Assembly (NCBI GenBank): GCA_020426845.1
Contig: JAGQPF010000083.1
Span: forward strand, 1 to 64,000
Direction of reading: 5' to 3'
Length of the DNA stretch: 64,000 bases
Source: Planctomycetales bacterium
Lineage (GTDB): Bacteria > Planctomycetota > Planctomycetia > Pirellulales > Pirellulaceae
The notes beneath the pieces are model-generated. The model was not told where the DNA came from, did no database searches, and worked only from the letters and a program-made list of their open reading frames with translations. This document shows positions 9,701 to 20,400 of the stretch, piece after piece. Each line of letters opens with the position of its first letter. The first letter of the stretch is position 1. Both the position numbers and the translations under genes were made by a program.

Positions 9701-11147
9701 CTTGGCCGTCATTGATGCTGTAGACGATCTCGACGGTGCCCGGCGCGGTGGCGGAAGGAGTGAATCGAATTTGGTCGCCCACCACGATGGCCGTGCCGGC
9801 GCCGGCCGTGACGCTGACCACCTGCAGTCCGCCGATGGCCACGTTGTTGACCGGCAGGGTCACCAGTTGGTCGCCGAAAATCTCGTCCGGCGTGATCTGC
9901 GACAAGTGATCTTCCTCGACGACGTTGGGCGTGCCGCCGCGGAAGAACGCCGTCTCCGAGCCAAGCGCCTCGGCCGTCCGACGCTCGACAAAAATTTCGC
10001 TCGTGACGCGATCGTTGGCCAGCACCGGAATGTCGACTGCCGTCAGTTCGTCGGTCTGAGCGACATCGTCGTTAGCCGTCAGGTCCGTGCCCGTGATCGT
10101 AAAATTGATCTCCAGGAAGTTGGTGCGGTTGTCTTGGTTTTGCGCTCGAGCGGCGCCGCCCAGGTCGTTGATTACCGTCTCATCGAGCGTGTAGGTCAAC
10201 AAAGACGTTCCGGTGGGGACCGGGTTGCTGACGGTCACGGTCGACGCGAGGGTGTTCACCGCAGTCACCTTGGTGCCGGCGGGCACGCCCGCGCCGCGAA
10301 CGGCGAATCCGGCGGTCAGGTTGGCGGGCACGTTGGCCAGCGTTAGCACTGCGGTGCCGTTGGAGGTCGATTCGATCTCGAACTCAGTGAAGACGTTGAC
10401 GACGGTCGGCTTCACCGCGTCCTTGTTGAAAGCGCTGAAGGATGTTAGTTGGGCGGCGCCGCCGACCAGCGGCTCGGCGTGGTGATTGTATTGATCGGTG
10501 GCAGTTGGCACGCCCGTCAAAAAGTCCGCGTTGGCGAGGAACTGATTCGGGGCGGCGGCGTTGATCAGGTTGCTGCTATGGGCGAAGTCGAAATAAGCCG
10601 AGAAGACGCCCATGTTGAGGACCGTCTGATTCAGCCCCGGGAACATGAGGGAGTTGTCCGGGTTTCGGGCTAACGGGTCCCGCGCGTCCTGAAAGTCGAC
10701 GTCGACGATGATCGTGTCGCCCACGTTCGCCGAGGTGATGATGTTGCCGTTGGTGTCCTTGAAGTCGATGAAGACCTCAAGTTGCATCGACGACTCGGAC
10801 TCGGCCGGGGGGCTGAGCGTGGCCAGCAACTGCCGCAGGTCGGCCATCGTCAGCATCCCGTCGGCGTTGATGTCGACATATTGGGTGCCGTTGGCGCCTT
10901 CGCCCTCACCTCCGGACGGCGCCAACGGCGCCAATGCGTGCGCGCCATTGACCGACAGGTCCGTGTAGAGGATCCGCAAGTCGTTCACCGTGGTTGCCCC
11001 GTCGGCATTCACGTCGCACGGCAAAGCTGCGTTATGGAACGGATTGGCCGCCAGCATTTGACGAGATTCCAACATCTCGCTCCGCAAACGACGCTGCATC
11101 TCACGCTTCGCTTGACGTTTGCGGCTGGATCGACGGGACTGGTTCAT
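6783..11147 (-). CDS. large exported protein: LEPR-XLL-type N-terminus, dockerin, cohesin-like, tandem cadherin-like repeats, SdrD-B-like domain
   Basis: The start is the ATG at 11147 (MNQSRRSSRKR), preceded by GAGGG at good spacing; 1454 residues. The Arg-rich N-terminus with LESRQMLA (about residues 26-33) is the planctomycete LEPR-XLL-type export motif. Residues about 45-109 hold two dockerin-like Ca-binding repeats (DVNADGATTVNDLRILY, DINADGMLTMADLRQLL). Next comes a region starting LEVFIDFKDTNG that resembles a cohesin-like domain. About seven cadherin-like/tandem-95 repeats follow, each linked by a VNDAP-like motif (NDAPTHT, NDAPVLT, INDNPTA, VNDAPET, VNDAPIA). Then an SdrD-B-like domain (SGFVYVDTNVDSTMNAVE) and a short unique C-terminus. 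The role is probably surface adhesion or matrix; there is no enzyme domain. A strong terminator follows. Confidence 0.9.
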   Translation of the reverse strand: MNQSRRSSRKRQAKREMQRRLRSEMLESRQMLAANPFHNAALPCDVNADGATTVNDLRILYTDLSVNGAHALAPLAPSGGEGEGANGTQYVDINADGMLTMADLRQLLATLSPPAESESSMQLEVFIDFKDTNGNIITSANVGDTIIVDVDFQDARDPLARNPDNSLMFPGLNQTVLNMGVFSAYFDFAHSSNLINAAAPNQFLANADFLTGVPTATDQYNHHAEPLVGGAAQLTSFSAFNKDAVKPTVVNVFTEFEIESTSNGTAVLTLANVPANLTAGFAVRGAGVPAGTKVTAVNTLASTVTVSNPVPTGTSLLTYTLDETVINDLGGAARAQNQDNRTNFLEINFTITGTDLTANDDVAQTDELTAVDIPVLANDRVTSEIFVERRTAEALGSETAFFRGGTPNVVEEDHLSQITPDEIFGDQLVTLPVNNVAIGGLQVVSVTAGAGTAIVVGDQIRFTPSATAPGTVEIVYSINDGQGGNAQATATVSVGSNNDAPTHTTPALSGNEEQPIALTGVTVSDTDAGTGQLTTTLTAHNGTLAGNNNGTPVSGVSTVTINGTLAQINSSLATFTFTGNLNFVGLELLDISTNDNGNTGDGGAQTTADTISITVNDVNDAPVLTVPGGQTVADDDQLAFAGTISVSDVDSPTMTITLGLSSLTGASGQIGVLSIGNASGANVTGNNSESVTISGALAAVNAALASLSYVPDGLSGFLGTVTIDVTANDGESGTDAESVDVVVEAGVLPRARRDSLTVAEDSGNHTIDVLFNDLPTDPQISAVTLESFTQPANGTVTRSDPNNTPADLTDDLLIYRPNDDFAGLDSFTYVIDETPNQGGIPSTGVVSINVTEINDNPTAADLTVAFDEDEVISAADFSNLLASLVTTPGGGADEAGQSVNVTSVTALNAGATVTLTSLTLDANYNNNINGPFRFQYVVTDNGTTNGVANPLPATATVTVNINAVNDAPETTNDGPLTTDRNGQTVTEDTDATFSAAALLTNDDPGPASASDEAGQTVVFNGLVSGTTSAGGTITQNGDDLIYSPPQDFNGTDTFTYTINDQQLQNNISVPGIVTISVAAVNDAPIANEDGLNDEFDGVKDTPLTIALSALLTNDAPGPDTATDEAGQPLSVTAVQNNPTGNGTVTLDGNGNFVYTPNPGFSGDDTFTYTLSDGQSQNSTDTGTVTIHVADFLPSSFSGFVYVDTNVDSTMNAVEQVLGGVEITLTGTTSNGTVLSPLTVTTDSNGFYSFANLTPGSYNITQSQPAFFNDGAETPGTGSTVAANDVFSFVVGSAGGVNSENNNFAELGLLPTYFSIAELRASLPSSGSVIGCNADGDALWFSLLGSWGSMDAEASVSASVSTDMRTLQLTLHHGNGSPDSVQTINLETSTRVRVMGSDGTGGHVIRIEGNVSDLFAAAEGEAPMAEGEMSLEDSIDTVARGHSASDVDEVFSLLG

Positions 11148-11395
11148 AAGGACCCTCTTCAGTGGGAATCGTCTGATTCCGTGCTGCTTGCTGTTCCGAT
11201 AAACCCGCAAATCGCGGGGATATCCATCTATGACCGGAAACGAAATGGGAACAAATTGGTGTCGGTTCGCGTTGCGGGAGGGCAGGATTTACCCGGAAAA
11301 GACGGCACGAAAGCGACGAAATCCAGACTAATTACGCCTGAAGATTCTTTCAACGAAATTGCTCGTTTGCGAAAGAAAACCGGGCGGACTATGGC

Positions 11396-14239
11396 TCATT
11401 GCTCAGGTGAATCCGCCTGCACTGGCCCTGCGTTCCTTGCGGCTTGAGAAGGTTCTTCCTCCCGATCGTTCTGCGCCGACGACCCCTCGTCGGTGTGGGA
11501 ACAGAGTAACTCCGCTAACAATTCGTCCAATTCCAACCGTTTGGACGCCAGCGGTTTTGACGAAGTTCCCCGTTTTGCCGAATTTTTTGTTTCGGTCTGC
11601 CGAAGGTCAACTGTTTCGAACGGTGGCGGGGTTTGAGGAGCGCGTGGGAGCGTGTTTGCGGCAAACGTCATCGTGGGCCGGGACAGCCAGCGTGGCTGAA
11701 ACAAGTCGCCCAACGCCGCGTCGTTGCCAAAAACGTCATCAACTGCTGCTTGGCTCGCGTTGGATGCCGCGGTGCGTCGAATCCAGCTCTCTTCCCGAAC
11801 CGGCTGTTGGGACGGCAGATCCCGAATTGGCGAAGTCGTAGCGTCTTCGGCGACGAACTCCGCGGACGGCGAGGCGAGCGTGACCTCGACGAATTCCGCC
11901 TCACCGCTGGCCGGGGCGGACAACGCCGTGACCAGCACTCGCAGATCGCTGATGGTGACGGTCAAGTCGTTGTTGACGTCGACATATCGCGTGGTCGCGT
12001 CGGTGATCGGGTCGAGCACCCTCGAGCCGAAAATCGTCAGGTCGTTGAGCAGGTCGCGAAGGTCGATGATCGTCACCAGACCGTCGTTGTTGACATCCAG
12101 CGGACGCGCGTCGTTGTACCACGGGTTGGCGTCGAGTGCCGGGATGTCCGCTCCCTGCACGGGCGCGCCGGACGAGGTCACCGAAAGCAGGTCTTCCGGC
12201 AATTGGCTGCCGACGTCGGCTTGCACGTAATACTGTCCCGCCGGCACTCCAGCCAGCAGGTATCCGCCGGCGGCGTCGGTCTGTGTTTCCACCTGGGCGC
12301 CGAATTGCAGGTTGTCCAGGCGAACGGCGGTTTCGGCAAAACCCGCTGCCTTGGCCCAGGCAATCTCCTCTCCACCGGCCACGATCTCCATCGTCTCGAA
12401 GGTGCCGTTGGCCATCGGGGCTGTTGTGTAGCGACCGATCAGCTGATTTTGGCTGTTGTAGATCTCCAAACGCCCGATATCGCCGTCGCTGTTGGCGATG
12501 GCGTCAATGGCCACTCGAGTCGTGGGGGATGCGAATGTCATCACCAATTCTCGAGACTCATCCATCCATTCGGCGGCAACGGTCGTCGGGCTGAGCAGGA
12601 ACGCAAACACCTGCGTGCCCGTGGTGGCATCGCTGCGCTGGCGAGAAAGCACGGCCGAACTGCTCACCGCCCAGCCGCCGGCAGAAAGGTGCACATCGGG
12701 CGAGCCATCGCTAATTTCGGCGCCATCGGAATAATCGTCCGGCTCAACCCCTTGGCTCGCGATCGGGGCGCCGTTCTCGTCCGTCAAGTGGACCGCGGCG
12801 CCATGGACTCCAATCTCTCCCGGATCGCGGATGCTGTCGGCGTTGGTGTCGCGGAACACGACTCCGGAGATGCCCGGCAACGCCGTCGTGTTGGCGCCAT
12901 TCACGCCGCCCATGAAGACATTGGAGGTGGTCACCAACTGGTCGGTGAGCGGGTCATAAGTGGCTGTGCGAAATTCAATCGTCGCGCCGCCGCTCATCGA
13001 AACCGTCGTGTCGAGCGACGTGGCGTAAGTGGCTTGGAAACTTTCGGCCACCTGCCAAACGCCGCCATCGATGCGGTATTCGAGCGTGTCGATTGTATTG
13101 ATCGTAATGTCGCTCTGGTTGCCCGAGGGATTGAGATTGGGCAGCGTCCCGACTTCCGCGTCGCCGATCAGCCGGAACGTATCCGATCCCGGGGCATAGT
13201 ATCCGGTCGCTTCCAGCCGGTGAGGGACATCCAAAACGTCAAAGACGCCATCGCTGTCCGAGTCCCGCCAGCCAATCATTTCCAGCGACGAAACCGAGGA
13301 GAAGTTGCCGTTGTAGGCGGTGGTCAGCAATGAGCCCGAAGCCATGATGCTTGCGGTCTGTACGCTGTTGGGGTTGTCGGCCGCGTTCAGGTTTTGCGAG
13401 TTGTAGTAGCCACGATGGTCCGTATAGCTGCCGCCGCCGAGGTATTCGTCGCGGGCCCAGAACATGTGCCCGGTCTCATGGGTGAACGTCGAGGCGGGGC
13501 GACTGGAGGGCGCCACGATGAATTGTCCGCCAGCGAACGCAAACGCCTGGCTGAACGTGCCTGACGCGAACCGCCCGTCGGCGTCTTCATCCGAGTCCAC
13601 GACAAAGATCGTGTATGCCCAGTCGGCATCGTAGGCTTGTCGCTGAGCGTTATTGAACGCGCGAACGTCGTCGTGGACGCCGAGGATCGTGTTGTAGCCG
13701 GACGCGGTCAGGAAGTCGTTGACCCACAGCGAGTAGCTGTCCGACGAGCCATCAATCGGCTCGTAGCCGGTCGCAACCGGGGTGTCGGCATACGTGTAAT
13801 CGAAGATGAATTCCAGCGAGTGCACGGCGGTCAGGTTGGCCAGTGTGGCTGACCACCAGGACACGCCTTCCTCAATTTTCGTCTTGGTTTCGGCAATCTG
13901 CGTCGTCGTCCAGTTTTGGCTCTGTGGCGCGTGGGAGCCGTCCGATTCGAGAAAAACCGGAGTCACCACGACTTTGCCCAGGAAGAACTCGCCTGTGTCA
14001 TCCGGCATCGCCCCATACGGCGTCGTCAGCAGCCGTCGCGCCTCAAGCGGCTCAAGGTGCAGACGCCGCAACGCGGAATAGCGTTTGGGGCGTTTTGGCT
14101 TTCGGAGTGATGTCGATCGAGATGCCACGGCGACTCGGCGATGCAAAGAAAAGAGGTGACTCCCTTCTTTGATACTAAACACCAGCGAAAGTTCCACAAT
14201 CGATGTGCAGGGCTGCCCCGGCAAATTGCCCCGCCGCAC
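11396..14239 (-). CDS. large exported zinc-metalloprotease-like protein with SdrD-B-like and dockerin domains
   Basis: Up to 947 residues. The N-terminus is basic and carries LEPLEARRLL (about residues 62-71), the LEPR-XLL-type export motif. A metalloprotease region follows with THETGHMFWARDEY near residue 252, i.e. HExxH followed by a third ligand Asp of the HExxHxxxxxDEY kind. Next are a beta-rich part, an SdrD-B-like domain (ISGVVFRDTNADSIRDPGE) and a paired dockerin (DVNNDGLVTIIDLRDLL, DVNNDLTVTISDLRVLV), then a disordered polar tail. The start is uncertain: the frame opens with GTG at 14239 without an obvious RBS, and a TTG at 14146, 13 bases after GGGAG, may be the real start. The gene lies between the two other LEPR-XLL-type genes on the same strand. 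The substrate is unknown. Confidence 0.85.
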   Translation of the reverse strand: MRRGNLPGQPCTSIVELSLVFSIKEGSHLFSLHRRVAVASRSTSLRKPKRPKRYSALRRLHLEPLEARRLLTTPYGAMPDDTGEFFLGKVVVTPVFLESDGSHAPQSQNWTTTQIAETKTKIEEGVSWWSATLANLTAVHSLEFIFDYTYADTPVATGYEPIDGSSDSYSLWVNDFLTASGYNTILGVHDDVRAFNNAQRQAYDADWAYTIFVVDSDEDADGRFASGTFSQAFAFAGGQFIVAPSSRPASTFTHETGHMFWARDEYLGGGSYTDHRGYYNSQNLNAADNPNSVQTASIMASGSLLTTAYNGNFSSVSSLEMIGWRDSDSDGVFDVLDVPHRLEATGYYAPGSDTFRLIGDAEVGTLPNLNPSGNQSDITINTIDTLEYRIDGGVWQVAESFQATYATSLDTTVSMSGGATIEFRTATYDPLTDQLVTTSNVFMGGVNGANTTALPGISGVVFRDTNADSIRDPGEIGVHGAAVHLTDENGAPIASQGVEPDDYSDGAEISDGSPDVHLSAGGWAVSSSAVLSRQRSDATTGTQVFAFLLSPTTVAAEWMDESRELVMTFASPTTRVAIDAIANSDGDIGRLEIYNSQNQLIGRYTTAPMANGTFETMEIVAGGEEIAWAKAAGFAETAVRLDNLQFGAQVETQTDAAGGYLLAGVPAGQYYVQADVGSQLPEDLLSVTSSGAPVQGADIPALDANPWYNDARPLDVNNDGLVTIIDLRDLLNDLTIFGSRVLDPITDATTRYVDVNNDLTVTISDLRVLVTALSAPASGEAEFVEVTLASPSAEFVAEDATTSPIRDLPSQQPVREESWIRRTAASNASQAAVDDVFGNDAALGDLFQPRWLSRPTMTFAANTLPRAPQTPPPFETVDLRQTETKNSAKRGTSSKPLASKRLELDELLAELLCSHTDEGSSAQNDREEEPSQAARNAGPVQADSPEQ

Positions 14240-14410
14240 CGCGGGACAATCCGAAAATTCGGCGCAAGTAGAATTGCGGCAGTGGTTTACCGATGTCGCG
14301 CCCTAGGTGGTGTACTTCGCCTACAAGTCCATGAGGAGTGACAGTCTGTCGCATAAGCTGTCAGGTGGAACGGATGCGTGCCGCCGAAATCGCTTCTCCC
14401 CAGCGCACGA

Positions 14411-14455
14411 GCCCCGCAAGGGCGACAGGCGGTTGCCATGGGCGCGAGCCCATGG
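14411..14455 (-). terminator. hairpins just past the 5320-codon gene, possible terminator
   Basis: Two inverted repeats lie 37 bases and more beyond the stop codon at 14492: CCATGGGC-GCGA-GCCCATGG (14436-14455, perfect 8-bp arms) and GCCC-CGCAA-GGGC (14411-14423). No T-run follows on the minus strand, so this would be a weak or factor-dependent terminator, or a 3'-end stabiliser. Confidence 0.35.
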
Positions 14456-14491
14456 AACCGCGCTTGTGAGCCCTGGAGCAGTGCGTTTTCG

Positions 14492-17400
14492 TTACTCCAA
14501 TTCGAACTGAGCGAAAAAGGCGTCCACGTCCTCGGACTCCTCCAGTTCGCGACGCGAGGCGATTTCACCGGCGACTTGGTCGACGATCGTGTCGATCGGC
14601 AAGCTATCCAGCAGCGACTCGGACTCCGCATCGACCTCCGGAGGCGGTGTCAGCAGGAATTCGATTTCGCGGACCGTCCCGGCGCCCAAGGTGGAACCGG
14701 AGTTGGTCAGCGGTGCTCCCAAGGCGTTGGCCGAGAGCGTGGTGGTGTCGAACTGCGTGCTGGCCATGGCCAAGCCTTCACCCTCGCCTTCGCCTTCGCC
14801 CTCACCGTCTGCCGCCATAAAGTTGAACAGCACGCGGAGATCGTTGATCGTGATCTGTCCGTCGCGAGTCACGTCGTAGTACGACGATGCGGGGGGCAGG
14901 TCGAAGACGGTGCTGCCGACCACGATCGGAGCGTTCTTCGGCGCCATCTGCGGTCCCTGGGTCTGCAGGAACACGAGCACCTTGAGCAAGTCGAACGGGG
15001 TGATCACGGAGTCGGGCACCACGTCGAATTGATTCGCCGGGTTGGTCCAGCCACTGGCAGTGACTTGGAATCGGTAATCCTCGACTTCGCCGTCGCTGGC
15101 GGGGCCACTGACTCCGAGTCCGCCCGTGCTGCTCAGTCGGAACCGCGCCAGCGAGTCGCCAAGCGTGACCGTCGCGGGGATCGGCATCGTGATCTGATTG
15201 GCGCCGTTGACCAGCGGCATGCTGTTGGCGATCTTCTCGTTGGGCTCCAGGACGCCATCGTGGTCGAAGTCGACCCAGGCGTCGAGGAAGCCCGGCCGCG
15301 TGGCAGTGATGCCGTTGGCCGTGATCGTGAAGGTCGTGGTGAAGCCCGGCACGATGCCGTCGTGGGTGACGCCATCTTCGTCGTCCCGGCTGTTCGTATC
15401 GTCGCCGTCGGCGGCGAACGTGGGCTGTCCATCGGGGTCCACGTCCACATCGGCGCCGAGCGAGTAGCCTGGCACCACCGTGTGGCGGGCGCCGTTGACT
15501 GCCTCGAGCGTCGGCAGTCCGGCGGCGTCGCCGAAGTCCTGGCCGTCGCCGAACAAGATCGTGAACTGAGTGGTGCCGTCACCCTGGTTGGCCTGCAGCA
15601 CGTTGCCCGCGTAATCGCGGATGCTTTCGACAAAGGCGTCCACGATGCCGGTGATTGTGCCGACATTCGAGACCAGCACATCGTCGCCACGCTGGGTGCC
15701 CACGCTGTTCAGGTCGCTGGCGTTGATCGCGTCGGCCACGGCAGCGGCCATGTCGATGGCGGTGAAGGTCACATCCGGGATGAACGGAATGGCTTCATTG
15801 CCCGCGACACCCGGCGTGCCGGTTTGCAGCAGCGGCGAGGTCAACGGGTTGAAGACATGGTTGATCGTGTCGTTGGTCAGCTCGATGAAGCCGCCGCCGA
15901 CGTTGATCGGGCTCAGTCCGATCCCGACCGCGCTGATTTGCGAGGCGATCTGGTTGGCCAGCTGATCGAGCGTCGTGTTGGCGTTGAAGGTGATCAGCGT
16001 GTTGCCGAGCACGAAGTCGCCGTCGTCGTCGAATTCGAACGTCACCGGCAGCGAGATGCCGTTGCCGACCTGGAACGTCATTTGATCGACAATGCCGTTG
16101 GGCTGGCCCGCGACCGACGGGATCTGAATCCCGAACTCGGAGAACACGCCGGGCTGACCCGACAGCGTCAGGTTGCTCGCCGATGCGTCGACCACCGTCA
16201 CGCGTGTGCCGCCGATGTGCACTCGGCCATTGGCAAGCTGCAGTGGCGTGAGCGTGGTGTCCGCCGTCAGGCGGTCGCCGATCAGCTGAGCCAGCTCGAT
16301 GTGAGTGAGGTTGTAGTTGAAGGCCAGCCGCGTGTTGGCGGTGTCGTTGAGCTGTCCGTCGTTGTCGAACTCGTACTGAGTCAGCACCGTGCCGTCATCG
16401 ACAATCAGCACATCGCCGTCGACAACTCCGCCCGCGGTCTGGGAGCCCGAGAGCGACAGGCTGGGGGCGAGCGTGATGTCGAAGGTGTGCACCGGCGAGG
16501 CGCCCAGGTGCACTTTCCCGTCGCCGATCAGCTTCGGCTGCAGGCCGACGTTGGCCGACTCCAGAGCGTCGACCAGTTGCTGGGCGACTTCGTCGTCGGT
16601 CATCACGGGAGTGAAGATCACCGGAATGGTGCCGCCCGAGGTGTTGCCGTTGTTGTCGAATTCGAAGACGAACGTCTGGGCGCCGTCGAAGACCGTGATC
16701 TGCTCGCGGTCCGTCACGCCGCCGAGCGTGCCGCCCTCCTCGGGGATCTGCAACGTCAGCGTCTCCTCCACCGTCAGCAGGTAGCCGCTGTCGTACTCGA
16801 AGGTGACGACGTTGCCGTCCTGGTCGGTGATGGTGAACGTGTCGCCGTCGTTGGTGGTGGCGCCGTCGGGGGCGGTCAGCACGAACTGGTCGCCGTTGGC
16901 CATGATGATCTTGTAGACGTGGTCGGTCTCCCACAAGCCCGCAGTGGGCGTGAGGCGAATCACGTCATTGAGCGAGTCATAGCCGAAGCGGTAGTCGACG
17001 CCGACGATCAATTCGACGCCGTCGCGGAGGATCGTGATCTGATCCGGTGACACGGCATTGTCATTCACACCCACGCCGTTGGCCGAGTCGACTGGCGCGA
17101 CGCCGTCCAGCAGTTGAATGGTGAAGTTGGACAGCGAGTTCTCGTTGGAGAGCTCGACAATCGTCACGGTGGGATCGCGGTCGACGCCCGACGAGTCGTT
17201 GTCGCGCGGCACGATCAGAATCGCCGTGGGGCCGGCGCCGTCCGCACGCTCGATGGCGCCGCGGTCGACAAACATGTCCTCGCCGGTGCTGCCGGGCGTG
17301 CCGGTGTTCGGGTCGTCCTTGCGGATTTGACCCAGCGCGTCGGTCAGAGGCGCCAGAATCGGCGAGTCGCCCAGGCCCAGCGGCATCTTGACCGTGGTCA

Positions 17401-20400
17401 TCACTCCTCGGTCATCCATTCGCGAGATCGAGCTGTCGATGGCCCGCGAGCCGGCGCCGAGATAGTAGACGCCATTGGCGCGGTCCAGGAACAGCGTCTC
17501 GGTGTCGGCCAGCACAATCGCGGACTCGCCCAGCGAGGGCGTCGTGCCCGAGAGGTTGGCGCCGTTGCCTTGGACCAGGTTGCCGCCAAGCACCGTTGTC
17601 TGGGAGTCGGCGGAGATGTCAACGCCCGTGGCGAAGTTGGCGATGATGTTGTTGGCGATCGTCGGGCTGGCGTTGTTCTCCACGAGGATGCCCGTGTCGT
17701 TGCCGCCCGCACTGTTGGGCAGCGTTCCGCCATTGCCCACCAGCGTGTTGTTGAAAATGCGTCCGAAGGGAACCGCGGCCGCCTGGCCCGGGTTGGCGTC
17801 GCCCGCGAACCGAATGCCGCCCAAATCGTTTTCGATCAGGACGTTGTTCATCAACACCGCGCCCGGAACCAGACGCTGCGTGTTCAGCTCGCGCAGGTTG
17901 CGGACGGCGCCTTGATGCGGAACATCCGTGTCCGGACCGGTCCGCGGAGCTGCGCCGACATCGATGCCGAAGTTCGCCGAGTTGCGGACGATCGTGCTCT
18001 CGATGATCAACTGTCCCTGGTCCCGCACGACGTTCTTGTCGCCGAACTGCACGTCGGTGTAGCGGATCACCTCAATGCCGCCCGACAGGATGTCGATCGT
18101 CAGCGAGTAATCTCCGGTGGTCGCGCCGTCGGCCGTGCCGCTCGGCGAAAGCTGCAGGTCGTAGTCCAGGTTGCCGATCAGAATCGGGTTGCCGAACATG
18201 TCGAACAGCGGCGTTCCCAGCGAGTCGGTGTCCTGGCTCACGCCGCTGACGCCGATGTAGTAGATGCCGGAGGCCGGCGCCACGAACTGCAGGTAGGAGT
18301 CGGTGGTGGCCAGCTCGTCGTCGGGAGCCCGCCCGCTGTAGTTCGCGGCCAGCTCGTTGCCGGTCAGATCGAACACCCGGATGTAGCTGTCCAGCGTGCT
18401 GCCCAGCTCCGCCGCATCCACATCGATCGTCACCACATCGCCGGTCGCCAGACGAACCCGGATCAGGTCGACGTCCAGCGGAGCGTCGAACCCGGTCTTG
18501 TTCGGGTTGTCGCCGATCGTGCCGGACGTGACGATCGTGGCCGCGATGCCGCCGGCGTTGCCGGAGTCAGTTGCGGTGACGTCGGTGTCGTTGCCCACGT
18601 TGACGACGGCGAACTCCGCCGCAATCGACATGTCAGGCGTCAGCAGCACCGGCACCGAGGCGCCGATGTCGACAAAGTCGCCAAACAGGTTGACCTGATT
18701 GCTGGTGCTGTTCTGATCCGCCGGAATGAACGGGTCGATGTTGTACACGCCGTCGGACAGCGCGGCCGTGACGTCCAGGATGCCCTGCACGGCGGGGCTG
18801 TTGACTGCCTGCACGATTCGCTGGGCAATCACGTAGCCCGGCTCGGGATCGATGATGCCGAGAGCGTTCACTCGCGAGGGGTCGAACGGAATCGGCGTGC
18901 GGCCCGGGGCGACGCCGTTGCCGATGTTGACATCCTCGAACTCGAAGATCGCGCTGGAGACCCCGTCGCTGATGACAAAGGTCTGCCCGTCGATCAGCTC
19001 GTTGGCGCCGGGCGCTTGCAGCGTGGCCGACTGGCCCTCGAAGCGGTCGTTGGTCTGGAACGTCGTGCCCTCGATCGGGGCGCCCAGGCGAATTTCCGCC
19101 TGGTACTCGCCCGTGGGCACGCCGCCGACGGCCAGCGGGTTCGGCACGAAGCTGTCATCCGGCGTGGTCAGCGTGGCCACTTCGCCACGCTCCGCAAAGC
19201 CGATGATGATGTCGTCGATGTAGACGCCTTCGATGTTGTTGTTCTGGAACCGCAGCTCGCCCTGCGGGAAGCTGTTCGGACCCGTGTCGAACACCGTCGA
19301 GCCGGCGCCGGCGTCGTGGCCGGGCAGCGAGCCGGTGATGCCGGGCATCGGGCCGGCGTCCACCAGCGTGTGGCCGATGATCTTGACGACTTGGTTGTAC
19401 CGCTTGATCGCGTTGGTCTGGCCGCCGGCGAAGGTGTCGGCAATCGCCTGCTGAATCACGACCGCGACCTCGTCGTCGGTCATGTCGCTGTGAATGTCCA
19501 CCATCACGTTGCCGGGCGACACGCCCGCCGCTCCGTCCGCCTCGACGGTCGACGTCAGTGGGTCGAACTTGACGCCGCCGTCCAGCTGGATGCGGTTGTC
19601 GAACGTTCGCGGCGTGATGCCGTTAAAGCCGTTGACGATCAAAGCCAGCGTGTACGCCCCGGTGTCGCCGTTGGTGGCGGTGGAGGGGCCGGTGATGTCG
19701 TAGGTCTCGTTGCCCTCGCCGCTCAAACCAACCACATAGGTGCCAGACACGGCGGCCGTGAAGGTGGCCGTGTTGCCGATCACCGGCACGCCGATCGGCA
19801 CGCCCGATTGGTCGAAGAAGCGGATCACCGGATTGAGCACGTTCGGGCCGGGGCTGCCGACCTGCACGTCCAGCACGTCGCCGATGTTCAGTTGCAGGCG
19901 AACCAGGTCGACGTCGGCGCCGCCCAGGTTGTCGCCAATCGTGCCGGTCGCCTCGAAGCGGTCGCCGCCGCCCAGCAGGCCGGTGTCGACCACGTCGGTC
20001 AGCTTGTCGTTGGGCGTCGAGTTGACCTCGGACAGATTGGCTCGATAGACGTAGTCCGCCGAGGCCAGCGCCTGCTCGATCACCAGCGCGACGGCGTCGG
20101 GCGAGAGGTCGTTGCTGACGTCGATCTCGACCACATTGTTCGACGGCACGCCGTTGCCGCTCTTGTCGAACTCGAACGTGACGTTGTGGATCTTGAACTG
20201 CTGGCCGTCCTGGATATTCGTGCCGGTGGGCGCGACCAGAGTCGGTCCGAACTCCAGCTCGAAGTTCGTGTTGTCGATTGTGAAGACCTCGCCGTCCCGC
20301 AGCTGGTCACCCGACAGGGCGCGAATTTCGAAACCGCCGATCCGAGGCGTGCCGAACTCGTAGGTGGCGCCGGTGTGGAACTCGAACCGCAGCGAGAGGT